A DNA stretch of 39,112 bases from an uncultured beta proteobacterium (GTDB lineage: Bacteria > Pseudomonadota > Gammaproteobacteria > Burkholderiales > Burkholderiaceae): assembly GCA_903871735.1 (NCBI GenBank), contig CAIQHU010000042.1, positions 1-39,112 on the forward strand. The letters run 5' to 3'. The notes below the pieces were generated by a model. That model was not told where the DNA came from and searched no databases. It saw only the letters and a program-made list of their open reading frames with translations. How positions within the stretch are numbered: the first letter of the stretch is position 1; every line of letters begins with the position of its first letter. The position numbers were made by a program, and so were the translations under genes. This document shows, piece after piece, positions 8,481-16,497 of this stretch.

Positions 8481-9470
8481 ATGAGACTCATGCCTTGCGC
8501 TAATTTTTTTCGTACTCTGCAGTTAATTAGTTTTTATATCCTACTGATCATACCGCTCTGGTCAGTTGCCCAGAGTTATCCTCAGAAGTCAGTGAAGGTC
8601 ATAGTGACTAATCCTGCTGGCGGGAGCTCAGATATTATGGCGCGAATTCTGGCACAAAAACTTGGGGATTTGTGGAAGCAAACTGTCGTAGTCGAAAACC
8701 GTGCAGGTGCTGCTGGATCGATTGGGATGGTTTATGCAGCAAGTCAGCCAGCTGATGGCTACACTTTTTTATTTGGAGCACAGGGTTCAACTATTGTTTC
8801 CCCATTACTCTCAAAGGTCCCATATGATATGGCTAGGGACTTTACACCAGTTGCCTTAATTGCTACTGGACCAAGTATTTTGATGGTGAATGCAGCAGCC
8901 CCGTATCGCACTGTTGCAGATTTAATTGCGGCAGCTAAAAATCAATCGGGTGGGATTAATTTTGGTTCGGGCGGCGTTGGAACTGCGGCGCACTTAGGTG
9001 CCGAGATGTTTAACAGTTTTGCTGGGATACAGACTGTGCACGTGCCTTATAAAGGCGGAATTGCTGCGATTAACGACTTGGCTGCAGGACAGATTCAGTT
9101 TCAATTTACGGACGCTGCACCTGTGATGTCATTCATCAAGTCGGGAAAGTTACGCGCTTTAGCAGTAACTACCTCGAAAAGATTTCCATTATTGCCAGAT
9201 GTCCCGACATTTGTCGAGAGTGGTTTAACGAATTTTGTAGCGGTAAATTCTTGGGGTGTATTTCTACCAGGCGGCGCCTCTAAAGAGATTGTGCAAGATT
9301 TAGCGGCGAGCATTCGTAAGGTGATGTTAGATCCAGAGATTATTCGACGGTTTTCAGAGATGGGATTTGAAGCTCAGAATTCAACCGTGGAGGAATATCG
9401 TGCCTTTTTAGCGGCTGAAAATAGTCGATATAGTAAATTGATTCGTGAGAATCGAATCAAAGGCGAATAG
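8481..9470 (+). CDS. Bug/TctC-family periplasmic solute receptor (Bug 2)
   Basis: 329 residues; the ATG at 8481 follows AAGGAAG. A Sec signal with the hydrophobic core LISFYILLIIPLWSV ends near VAQS. Family markers: SYPQKSVKVIVTNPAGGSSD, VVENRAGAAGSIG, ADGYTFLFG, VPYKGGIAAINDL and RFPLLPDVPTFVESG. It is the first of two receptors placed head-to-tail. The two differ enough in sequence to be distinct paralogues, not a fresh duplication. TNPAGG replaces the commoner xPFPPGG after the first strand, which may alter the ligand pocket. Ligand unknown; the following cupin and hydrolase suggest a small carboxylate or its ester. Confidence 0.95.
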   Translation: MRLMPCANFFRTLQLISFYILLIIPLWSVAQSYPQKSVKVIVTNPAGGSSDIMARILAQKLGDLWKQTVVVENRAGAAGSIGMVYAASQPADGYTFLFGAQGSTIVSPLLSKVPYDMARDFTPVALIATGPSILMVNAAAPYRTVADLIAAAKNQSGGINFGSGGVGTAAHLGAEMFNSFAGIQTVHVPYKGGIAAINDLAAGQIQFQFTDAAPVMSFIKSGKLRALAVTTSKRFPLLPDVPTFVESGLTNFVAVNSWGVFLPGGASKEIVQDLAASIRKVMLDPEIIRRFSEMGFEAQNSTVEEYRAFLAAENSRYSKLIRENRIKGE

Positions 9471-9530
9471 ACTAGGATAAGATAATCTCGAACATTTCAA
9501 TTTATAGATTCGGTTTTGGTTAAGTTAGGC

Positions 9531-9563
9531 AGTGCTTGGAACTGATTCTCAGTTCCAAGCACT
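9531..9563 (+). repeat. Perfect 14-bp inverted repeat (stem-loop) between two Bug genes
   Basis: AGTGCTTGGAACTG is followed after a 5-nt loop by its exact reverse complement CAGTTCCAAGCACT. It lies 60 nt after one stop and 33 nt before the next ATG. No T-run follows on either strand, so it does not look like a classic intrinsic terminator. An mRNA-stabilising or attenuating hairpin, or an operator, is possible. Confidence 0.8.
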
Positions 9564-9596
9564 TGGATTAAAACAAATAATTAGGAGAAAGCATCA

Positions 9597-10577
9597 ATGA
9601 GGTTCATTTCTTTCACACGTATTTTAGCGTTTTGTCTGGTATTAATGCATACTTTTGGCGGGCCTGTTTTGGCTAATGAGTATCCGGATAAGCCTATAAA
9701 ATTACTAGTACCCGCAGCCCCTGGTGGTGGCGCTGATTTTATTGCACGCACGATGAGTAATCGTTTAACAGAGGCTTTTGGTCAAAATATTGTGATTGAA
9801 AATCGTGCTGGGGCGTCAGGGACGATAGCGGCAGAATTAATGACCAAGTCCCCACCAAACGGTTACACGATTTTATTAGCACAATCCACCTTAACGGTGA
9901 TTGCGCCTCACTTATATAAAAAACTAAATTACGATACATTAAAAGATATGGTGCCAGTAACGATGGTGGCTCAAATGCCTTTTATGATGGTTGTGCATCC
10001 AAGTATTCCAGCCAATAATGTTAAAGAATTGATTGCTTATGCCAAGGCAAAGCCAGGTGAGCTCAATTTTTCCTCCTCAGGTAATGGTGCTGGGAGTCAT
10101 TTGGCTGGGGAGATGTTTAATGGGGCAACAGGCCTCAAATTAACCCATGTCCCTTATAAAGGAGCTGGGCCTGCTATCAATGCGGCTGTCGCAGGCGAGG
10201 TACAAATAGCGTTTGCACCGATTGTGGCAGTTTTACCTTTAGTAAAATCAAATCGTCTGAAGGCTATCGCTGTAACTACCTTGAATCGTTCGCTAGCAAG
10301 TCCTGAAACTCCGACTTTAGCTGAGTCAGGTTTAGCTGGCTTTGATATAAATACTTGGTTTGGATTATTTGTGCCAGCGAATACACCGCAAGAAATCGTG
10401 GACCGGATTTATCGTGAAGCGGTAAAAGTAATTAAGCACCCCGAGGTTGCAGAGCGATTTATTCGAGAAGGAGCGGATCCAGTTGGTAATACATCGGCAG
10501 AATTTGGAAAAATAGTCCGGAGCGAATACATTAAGTTTGCCAAAATTGTTAAGGATTCTGGCGCAAAAATCGATTAA
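9597..10577 (+). CDS. Bug/TctC-family periplasmic solute receptor (Bug 3)
   Basis: 326 residues; AGGAG stands 9 nt before the ATG. The signal peptide has the core ILAFCLVLMHTFGGPVLA and likely cleaves after LANE or just before it. Markers are YPDKPIKLLVPAAPGGGAD, VIENRAGASGTIA, PNGYTILLA, VPYKGAGPAINAAVAGEV and SPETPTLAESG. It is followed at 15 nt by a cupin gene with its own good ribosome site, so receptor and cupin form an operon. The hairpin upstream could set its expression apart from Bug 2. Ligand unknown. Confidence 0.95.
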   Translation: MRFISFTRILAFCLVLMHTFGGPVLANEYPDKPIKLLVPAAPGGGADFIARTMSNRLTEAFGQNIVIENRAGASGTIAAELMTKSPPNGYTILLAQSTLTVIAPHLYKKLNYDTLKDMVPVTMVAQMPFMMVVHPSIPANNVKELIAYAKAKPGELNFSSSGNGAGSHLAGEMFNGATGLKLTHVPYKGAGPAINAAVAGEVQIAFAPIVAVLPLVKSNRLKAIAVTTLNRSLASPETPTLAESGLAGFDINTWFGLFVPANTPQEIVDRIYREAVKVIKHPEVAERFIREGADPVGNTSAEFGKIVRSEYIKFAKIVKDSGAKID

Positions 10578-10592
10578 ATAAGGAGAAGAGCG

Positions 10593-11051
10593 ATGCAGTC
10601 TGCAATACAGGCAACAGACAATACCAAAACAGCTGGCGCTGTAAAAGCTGGCGATGGAAAATATATATTTCCGATGTCCCAGTTAGCAGGAATTGACGCA
10701 GGTATTGGATACTCAACGGCATTTGGCCCAGTTGTTGAGGGTGAAAGAATGCAAGTGGCCTTAGTTACGAAGGCTAAAGGAACTGGCGCTAAACCACACA
10801 CACATCCCAATGAGCAGTGGAATTATATTGTTCAGGGGACATTGCGAGTGCAAGTTGGAGATCAGCCAGAGCAGCTTTGTGGGCCTGGCACTCTATTGTA
10901 TTTTCCAGCAAATATTGTGCACTCTACAGTTGCCACGCAAGACGGTGATGTGGTGTTTTTAGCTGTGAAAGATTTATCGCATGGCATCCATGGTAGTCCA
11001 GTTGATGGCAAGATGGAGAAGGGCTTCTTTGATCCGGGATTTGAGAAGTAA
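10593..11051 (+). CDS. Cupin-domain protein
   Basis: 152 residues, single cupin domain; AAGGAG precedes the ATG. Cupin motif 1 is visible as GAKPHTHPNEQWNYIVQG (two His and a Glu as metal ligands) and motif 2 as GPGTLLYFPANIVHSTVA (the third His). The complete ligand set suggests a metal-dependent enzyme such as a dioxygenase, isomerase or decarboxylase, though many small cupins are of unknown role. There is no signal peptide, so it is cytoplasmic. It sits between a Bug receptor and an alpha/beta hydrolase 12 nt downstream, in one transcription unit, and probably acts on the imported compound. Confidence 0.88.
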   Translation: MQSAIQATDNTKTAGAVKAGDGKYIFPMSQLAGIDAGIGYSTAFGPVVEGERMQVALVTKAKGTGAKPHTHPNEQWNYIVQGTLRVQVGDQPEQLCGPGTLLYFPANIVHSTVATQDGDVVFLAVKDLSHGIHGSPVDGKMEKGFFDPGFEK

Positions 11052-11062
11052 TCACTTAAAAA

Positions 11063-12022
11063 ATGAAAAAAGTACCCACGACTACGGCCCATAACTCATC
11101 GAAAAAAAAGCCTAAGCTAGTTAAGCAGTCAGACAGCTCGGAGTCGGTTTATTTTTATAGTGATGGTCTTCGGTTGTCTGGGTGCTTTACCGCAGCTGGC
11201 AATGCAAAAAGAGGCCAAAGATTGCCAACGATTATTTGTTTGCATGGGTACTCTGGCCGAAAAGACATTTATATGCCAAGTTATGTTCGTGAGTTAACTC
11301 AGGCCGGCTATAACACGCTAGATTTTTTTCATCGCGGCTTTGGTGATAGTGCGGGGATTCGGTTACGTAATAATCCGTGGGAGCAGGTTGCGGACACAAT
11401 GAGTGCTTTGATTTATCTCCAGCAACGCGCCGAGGTTGATCCGCAGCGAATTGCTTTATATGGAACTAGTTTTGGGGGCACTATTGCGATCCAAGCTGCT
11501 GCCCAGTCAACTGACTTTAAATGCGTCGTATCGGTTGGTTCACCAGCCAATGTTGGGCGATCCTTTCGGTCAAAAAGAACTTATGGAGAGTGGCTAGACT
11601 GGGAGGATGAATTAAAAGAAGATCGAATTCGTCGAGTGATGACTGGACAGTCTAAGCGTGTACCCTATGGCACTTTAGTACCCTCGGGAAGAGCCGAGCG
11701 AGATGCCATTGATACGATGTATAAAACAGCAGAAGGATATCCTGAGGGATATCCGATGGAAAGTTATGATTTAGGGACTGTCTTTGTGCCAGAAGAAAAT
11801 GCCAGTTTAATTGCTCCAAGAGCTTGCTTATTTATTCATGCAGAGCGCGATACGATGGTTCCTCTGTCTGAAGCGCAAAGCTTTTACGATCACGCTCAAG
11901 AGCCTAAAAGATTGATCGTCTTGCCAAAGGCTAATCATGTCGATGTGTATGAGCCACGTAATCCAAAGACTTTTTTAGTAGTTATTGGACATATGAAAGC
12001 TTTTTTTAAAGAATATTTATAG
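11063..12022 (+). CDS. Alpha/beta hydrolase (dienelactone hydrolase/acyl-esterase like)
   Basis: 319 residues, cytoplasmic, with a lysine-rich N-terminal ~25 residues before the fold. The oxyanion strand is LPTIICLHGYSGRKD, the nucleophile elbow GTSFGG with Ser136, the acid Asp263 in HAERDTMVPL, and the base His292 in KANHVDVYE. The HAERDxxVP pattern is typical of the dienelactone hydrolase and peptidase-S9-like group that attacks lactones, esters or acyl groups. A weak ribosome site precedes the ATG, 11 nt after the cupin stop, so translation may be partly coupled. It is the last intact gene of the Bug2-Bug3-cupin unit before the pseudogene. Substrate not identifiable. Confidence 0.9.
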   Translation: MKKVPTTTAHNSSKKKPKLVKQSDSSESVYFYSDGLRLSGCFTAAGNAKRGQRLPTIICLHGYSGRKDIYMPSYVRELTQAGYNTLDFFHRGFGDSAGIRLRNNPWEQVADTMSALIYLQQRAEVDPQRIALYGTSFGGTIAIQAAAQSTDFKCVVSVGSPANVGRSFRSKRTYGEWLDWEDELKEDRIRRVMTGQSKRVPYGTLVPSGRAERDAIDTMYKTAEGYPEGYPMESYDLGTVFVPEENASLIAPRACLFIHAERDTMVPLSEAQSFYDHAQEPKRLIVLPKANHVDVYEPRNPKTFLVVIGHMKAFFKEYL

Positions 12023-12066
12023 AGTTATTGAGTCAATTTAATACTTAAGGCTTGGATCAGTGGCGT

Positions 12067-13030
12067 TCATTGATTAATTACATGTTGAATGAAGTCCGTT
12101 GCTTTCGTATCTGTCATGTTAACGGTTGGTTGAATCGATAAAGAATTGAGTTTTTCGATCATTACCGGATTGCAGAGGGCTTGACTAGATGCACTACTTA
12201 ATTCCGTCATTAAATTGCTGGTTAGCCCAATGGGCGCCATGATGACCTACCAAGCCATTGTTTCAAAATTCTTTAAGCCGAGTGCTTCATTAACTGTTGG
12301 AGTATCTGGGGCAATCAAAAAGCGCTTACTTGAGCCAAGTCCTAGGATACGTGTTTTGCCAGCGCGGTGTTGATGACTCAAAACACTTCATGTATCGGCG
12401 GTCATACTGATTTCGCCGGCCATCAGAGCTGGCAAGGACTGGCCGCTCCCCCGATAGGGGATATGTTGGATAGGAAGATTTCTATTAGCCAACTTGCGTT
12501 GTTCCCCAGCTATATGAAGGAAAGTTCCTTCGTCTGCACAGCCGTATTAGTATTTAGTGGGGTTACTTCGAACGAGTTGGACAAATTCTTTTAGCGTATT
12601 GGGCATCGATGGGTGAACCGCAAAACCGACAGGTGCTTCGCTGATCATCACGATATGGCTAAAATCTTTTACTGCATCGTATGGTGGTTTACTATTTACA
12701 AGGTGTATAGACCATGGGTAGAAATGGTTCCAAACAAGAGCGTATAGCCATCTGGTTTACTACGTTTAACTTCTGCAGAGCCAATTGTGCCTGCCGCCCC
12801 ACCTTTATTTTCAGTAACTACGGGATTACTCAGTGCGATTGACATGGACTGCGCATATTGCCTGCCAAATAAGTCAGTAGGGCTGCCTGGGGGGGAATGG
12901 AATAATGAGTTTAATCGGCCGATTCGGATATGGTTGCGCATGGGCGATAGAAAAATAGGATGTTGAAAATATGAGTAAGGTTCGCCCAGCTTGAAGAAGT
13001 TTACTCAGGTGGCTCGTAAGTCGATTTAAG
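12067..13030 (-). pseudogene. Decayed Bug/TctC receptor gene
   Basis: Reading the minus strand, a whole Bug protein can be pieced together in several frames. A signal-like stretch leads to AHAQPYPNRPIKLIIPFPP. A frameshift follows, then FGRQYAQSMS...VVTENKGGAAGTIGSAEV and KPDGYTLLFG. Another shift leads to KPPYDAVKDFSHIVMISEAP and PSMPNTLKEFVQLVRSNPTKY followed by TAA, then HIPYRGSGQSLPALMAGEIS, TGA, APDTPTVNEALGLKNFETMAW, TAG, and a C-terminal tail ending at 12067. Two or more frameshifts and three internal stops make it non-functional. It explains the otherwise gene-free 1.2 kb between the hydrolase and the HisD-family gene. The upstream end is approximate, as no start codon remains at the signal peptide. 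Confidence 0.9.
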
Positions 13031-13282
13031 AATAAATGGGGCGTTAAATGATTACGCGTATTTAAAAAATGAGAGTCAAAGACTTTTGTGCATGTAGCAT
13101 CCATGGAATGTATTTTTAGACCTTCACCACTACTTATTTCTTGCTTAGGCAATCAAATTGACTGAATTTAGCAGTAAATACAGTTTATTGAGGAATTTGA
13201 TTATCATAGAAGCTTAAAATGCCCAAAAGCATCGTTTTTAAATTTTTTAGGATAGTAAGATTAGCAGGCACAAGGAGATGAG

Positions 13283-14602
13283 ATGATTCGGTATTTAAAG
13301 CGTGGTAAAGACATTGGTATCAAGGCCCAGGATGACGCGAAGGTAAAAACAACCGTCGAAAATATCATTCAAGATATTGAATCCCGGGGCGATAGTGCCG
13401 TAGTTGAATATAGTAAAAAATTTGATAATTGGGATCCGGTGGATTTTCGGTTATCACAAGCAGACATTGAAAAAGCCCGTAAAGCCTTATCAGGGCGAGA
13501 GATTGCAGACATTACTTTTGCCCAAAAGCAAGTCAGAAATTTTGCACAAATTCAACGTAACTCGATGCAAGATGTTGAAGTAGAAACGTATCCAGGAGTA
13601 GTGCTTGGGCATAAGCATATTCCTGTTAATGCTGTTGGCTGCTATATTCCAGGGGGTAAATACCCACTTTTAGCTTCTGCTCATATGAGCGTTTTAACGG
13701 CAAAAGTGGCGGGTGTTAGGCGAGTAATATCAACTGCGCCACCATATCAAGGGACACCCCATCCCGCCATTGTGACGGCGATGTCAATGGCTGGAGCAGA
13801 TGAGATTTATGTTTTAGGTGGTATTCAAGCAGTTGTAGCGATGGCTGTTGGCACACAGAGTATTGCGCCAGTTGATATGTTAGTAGGACCAGGCAATCAA
13901 TACGTGGCAGAAGCAAAAAGACAACTATATGGCCGAGTTGGTATTGATCTCTTTGCAGGACCCACTGAAACCTTGATTATTGCTGATGAAACAGTCGATG
14001 CGGAAATTTGCGCAGTCGACTTACTAGGACAAGCTGAGCATGGTCCGACATCTCCAGCTATCTTATTAACCAACAGTGAGGCTCTAGCAAAGGCGACTAT
14101 GCAAGAGGTTGAGCGGCAATTAACGATATTGCCAACAGCGCACATTGCAAAAGAGAGTTGGGCTACTTATGGTGAGGTTATTGTATGTGACACTTATGAA
14201 GAAATGTTACACAAAGCGGATGAGTTGGCTTTTGAGCATGTGCAAGTGATGACTAAAGATCCAGATTATTTTTTAAATAATATGACTAATTTTGGTGCCT
14301 TATTCTTAGGACCTCGGACAAATGTGAGTTTTGGGGACAAGGTAATTGGCACGAATCATACCTTACCAACGAACCGTAATGCTCGGTATACCGGCGGTTT
14401 ATGGGTCGGTAAATTTTTAAAAACATGTACATATCAACGCGTTTTAACTGATGAAGCGAGTGCTTTAATGGGTGAATATTGTTCCCGTTTATGCCATATG
14501 GAGAACTTTGCTGGTCATGGTGAGCAAGCAAATATTCGGGTCAGACGATATGGTAAACGTTCCGAAGTGCCTTGGTATCAACCCATACCGGCTTTGGAGT
14601 AA
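13283..14602 (+). CDS. Histidinol dehydrogenase-family dehydrogenase (catabolic, HpsN-like)
   Basis: 439 residues; AAGGAG before the ATG. The full HisD fold is present, with [16 protein letters not shown] (202-217) and the catalytic/zinc residues of HisD at Gln250, His253, Glu318-His319, Asp352 and His412. HisD oxidises an alcohol to an acid in two NAD-dependent steps. Its location is wrong for histidine synthesis: no his genes are near, and it is coupled to an SDR beside solute receptors. HisD relatives in such settings oxidise other diols or alcohols; HpsN, which converts sulfopropanediol to sulfolactate, is the best known. I infer a catabolic polyol or hydroxy-acid dehydrogenase. The HpsN identity itself is unproven. 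Confidence 0.9.
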   Translation: MIRYLKRGKDIGIKAQDDAKVKTTVENIIQDIESRGDSAVVEYSKKFDNWDPVDFRLSQADIEKARKALSGREIADITFAQKQVRNFAQIQRNSMQDVEVETYPGVVLGHKHIPVNAVGCYIPGGKYPLLASAHMSVLTAKVAGVRRVISTAPPYQGTPHPAIVTAMSMAGADEIYVLGGIQAVVAMAVGTQSIAPVDMLVGPGNQYVAEAKRQLYGRVGIDLFAGPTETLIIADETVDAEICAVDLLGQAEHGPTSPAILLTNSEALAKATMQEVERQLTILPTAHIAKESWATYGEVIVCDTYEEMLHKADELAFEHVQVMTKDPDYFLNNMTNFGALFLGPRTNVSFGDKVIGTNHTLPTNRNARYTGGLWVGKFLKTCTYQRVLTDEASALMGEYCSRLCHMENFAGHGEQANIRVRRYGKRSEVPWYQPIPALE

Positions 14603-14604
14603 TG

Positions 14605-15363
14605 ATGCTAAGTGCGCCTAATTTTCGTTTAGATGGCAAGCGTGCTTTAGTCACGGGGGGTAGTCGCGGAATTGGTTTTGCCTCTGGACTTGCCCTAGCG
14701 CAAGCTGGGGCAGTAGTAACATTAGTCGCTCGTGACTTATCCAAATTGGAATTAGCAGCTGAGGAATTTTCTCAACTTGGATTTAATTGTGCAATTCTTC
14801 AATTAGACGTTACAGACTCGGTTGCTGTGCGCCAAGTAATTCAGCAAGCTGAACCATTTCAGATTTTAGTGAATAATGCTGGAATGAATCGCCCGATGCC
14901 TTTGGTTGAATTAAAAGATGATGACATCGATGCTGTTTTTGATTTAAATGTGAAGGCGGCCTTTTATGTTACTCGTGAGGTCACCAAGCGAATGCTTGCA
15001 ACGCAACAAGCTGGTTCGATCATTAATGTATCCTCACAAATGGGTTTAGTAGGCAGTCCTCGAAGAACTCTTTATTGCGCGAGTAAGCACGCTCTAGAGG
15101 GGATGACTAAATCCTTGGCTTGGGAGCTTGGTCCTGCCAATATTCGAGTAAATACAATTTGTCCCACCTTTATAGAGACGGACATGACAGCGGTCATGTT
15201 TGCTGATCAAGAATTCAAGGCTTGGGTATTACAAAAAATTGCTCTTGGGAGGCTTGGTAGGCCTGACGAGATTATGGGGGCGATAGTATTTTTAGCAAGC
15301 GAGGCATCAAGCTTGATTACTGGGAGCGCATTGATGCTTGACGGTGGTTGGACAGCAGTTTAA
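14605..15363 (+). CDS. Short-chain dehydrogenase/reductase (SDR)
   Basis: 252 residues, a classical SDR. The NAD(P) motif TGGSRGIG lies at 17-24, NNAG at 90-93, the structural Asn at 115, the catalytic Ser143/144 in INVSS, and Tyr157/Lys161 in YCASK. The start is placed at 14605 with GGAG 5 nt before it. The ATG at 14602, which overlaps the preceding TAA, is the alternative; an in-frame ATG at 14572 inside the HisD-family gene is unlikely. Junction overlap implies coupled translation, so the two dehydrogenases probably act on one substrate or on two positions of it. A C-terminal ITGSALMLDGGWTAV matches the beta-ketoacyl-reductase-like group. Substrate unknown. Confidence 0.92.
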   Translation: MLSAPNFRLDGKRALVTGGSRGIGFASGLALAQAGAVVTLVARDLSKLELAAEEFSQLGFNCAILQLDVTDSVAVRQVIQQAEPFQILVNNAGMNRPMPLVELKDDDIDAVFDLNVKAAFYVTREVTKRMLATQQAGSIINVSSQMGLVGSPRRTLYCASKHALEGMTKSLAWELGPANIRVNTICPTFIETDMTAVMFADQEFKAWVLQKIALGRLGRPDEIMGAIVFLASEASSLITGSALMLDGGWTAV

Positions 15364-15383
15364 TACCACAAAAATGTGTTTAA

Positions 15384-15453
15384 GCTTCGAGGTAAAGCAC
15401 CCGCGAAGCACATCAGCCAAGAATCTTTACTGCAATAGTTTTGCGGTAAAGAT
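15384..15453. terminator. Two stem-loops between convergent genes
   Basis: GCTTCG (15384-15389) pairs with CGAAGC (15404-15409). An 11-bp stem with one wobble, ATCTTTACTGC (15423-15433) and GCGGTAAAGAT (15443-15453), follows. They lie in the 121-bp gap between the SDR and the convergent methyltransferase gene, where a bidirectional terminator is expected, though no T-run follows either stem. Confidence 0.4.
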
Positions 15454-15484
15454 GCGTCTAAAAAGAATTGCTTTGGCGATAATT

Positions 15485-16342
15485 TTATCTACGAACGCCT
15501 GTTAAAGAGTTCCAAGAGCTTATCCCACCTTTTTCTTCACCTTTCAATTGCGAACCCTCGACGACTGCATTGATAGAGCGGTACATTTTATCTTTATCGA
15601 AGTATCCAAAACGTAGTTGATTACCTTCTAGTGTTGGGCTAATCAATATATGTGAATCTTTACCAACGGTAATGCTACCCCCCAGTTTTTGGAAGCGCTG
15701 GACAAGATTGAGAGTTATTTTTGAGGCGGGATCTTTCTTATCAATGAGCCATTCGCCAGCCACGTCAGCCGGTACAATCCAATGGTAAATTTTCGCTCGT
15801 GAGTCCATTTCTTTATCAGGTTCCCACTCGCCCATATTGAAGGCATGGGCAACAATTCGAGTACCTGGCTTCATTTTGAGTAAAGTTGGGCGAAGTTGCA
15901 GATTTAAATCAGGTAATAAATAGAGTGTGACAACATCTGCCTTGGTAAAGTCTTCAACAAAAATATCTCCATGAATAATTTTGACTAGATCAGCTACACC
16001 TGCTTTTTGAGCATTACGCTGAGCTAATTTGGCCATATCTTCATTAAATTCAATCCCAACAGCTTTAGCACCAAATTCTTTTGCAGCAGCAATAGCGATT
16101 TTTCCGTCCCCAGCACCCAGATCATAAACTAAGTCTTTTGAGGTGACTTTTGCAATTTTGAGCATATCGGTCACCATCTCACTTGCAGTAGGAATCCAGA
16201 TTACGTCCTTGCCACTTTGCCCCCATTTTGGTTGATACTGCTCATCACCTAGATTAGAAAACTGCGTTTGCGCAAGACTGGGTAGAACGATACTAAGCAA
16301 GCACAGCATGGATAGAAAATGGATACGATGAAATAGTTTCAT
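15485..16342 (-). CDS. Class I SAM-dependent methyltransferase-like protein with Sec signal peptide
   Basis: 285 residues. The first ~25 form a clear Sec signal (basic MKLFHR, core LSMLCLLSIVL, cleavage near SLAQ). The body is a Rossmann methyltransferase: motif I VYDLGAGDGKIAIAA, motif II AVGIEFNED, then GDIFVEDFTKADVVTLYLLP. The C-terminal ~100 residues form a separate beta-rich part. Export is odd because S-adenosylmethionine is cytoplasmic. It may bind another ligand in the periplasm, or the leader may be a membrane anchor. The acidic residue after motif I and the glycines are intact, so the fold is sound. It is monocistronic, convergent with the SDR and divergent from the GMC oxidoreductase. 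Function unknown. Confidence 0.88.
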   Translation of the reverse strand: MKLFHRIHFLSMLCLLSIVLPSLAQTQFSNLGDEQYQPKWGQSGKDVIWIPTASEMVTDMLKIAKVTSKDLVYDLGAGDGKIAIAAAKEFGAKAVGIEFNEDMAKLAQRNAQKAGVADLVKIIHGDIFVEDFTKADVVTLYLLPDLNLQLRPTLLKMKPGTRIVAHAFNMGEWEPDKEMDSRAKIYHWIVPADVAGEWLIDKKDPASKITLNLVQRFQKLGGSITVGKDSHILISPTLEGNQLRFGYFDKDKMYRSINAVVEGSQLKGEEKGGISSWNSLTGVRR

Positions 16343-16497
16343 AGAAAGATCTTTAGAAAAAAGTGTGTAGGCAGAAATTGTAACAATTGTTGCGCTGAGG
16401 GTAAAAATACTTCAATAAAAATTTTTAAAAATGGTAGAAGGATGGTGACATAATATGGTGGACTTCGACTATAAAAATTAATTATAAAAGACAAATC

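Noticed and set aside
9531..9563. Rho-independent terminator
   Set aside because: The stem is strong, but no T-tract follows on either strand and another gene of the same orientation starts 33 nt later.
12367..12594. Plus-strand open frame of 75 codons between the hydrolase and HisD-family genes
   Set aside because: It is antisense to the decayed Bug gene, whose protein can be traced on the other strand, and has no family resemblance or ribosome site.
13283..14602. Biosynthetic histidinol dehydrogenase (hisD)
   Set aside because: The fold and residues fit, but no other his gene is present and the gene is coupled to an SDR, so I do not assign the biosynthetic role.
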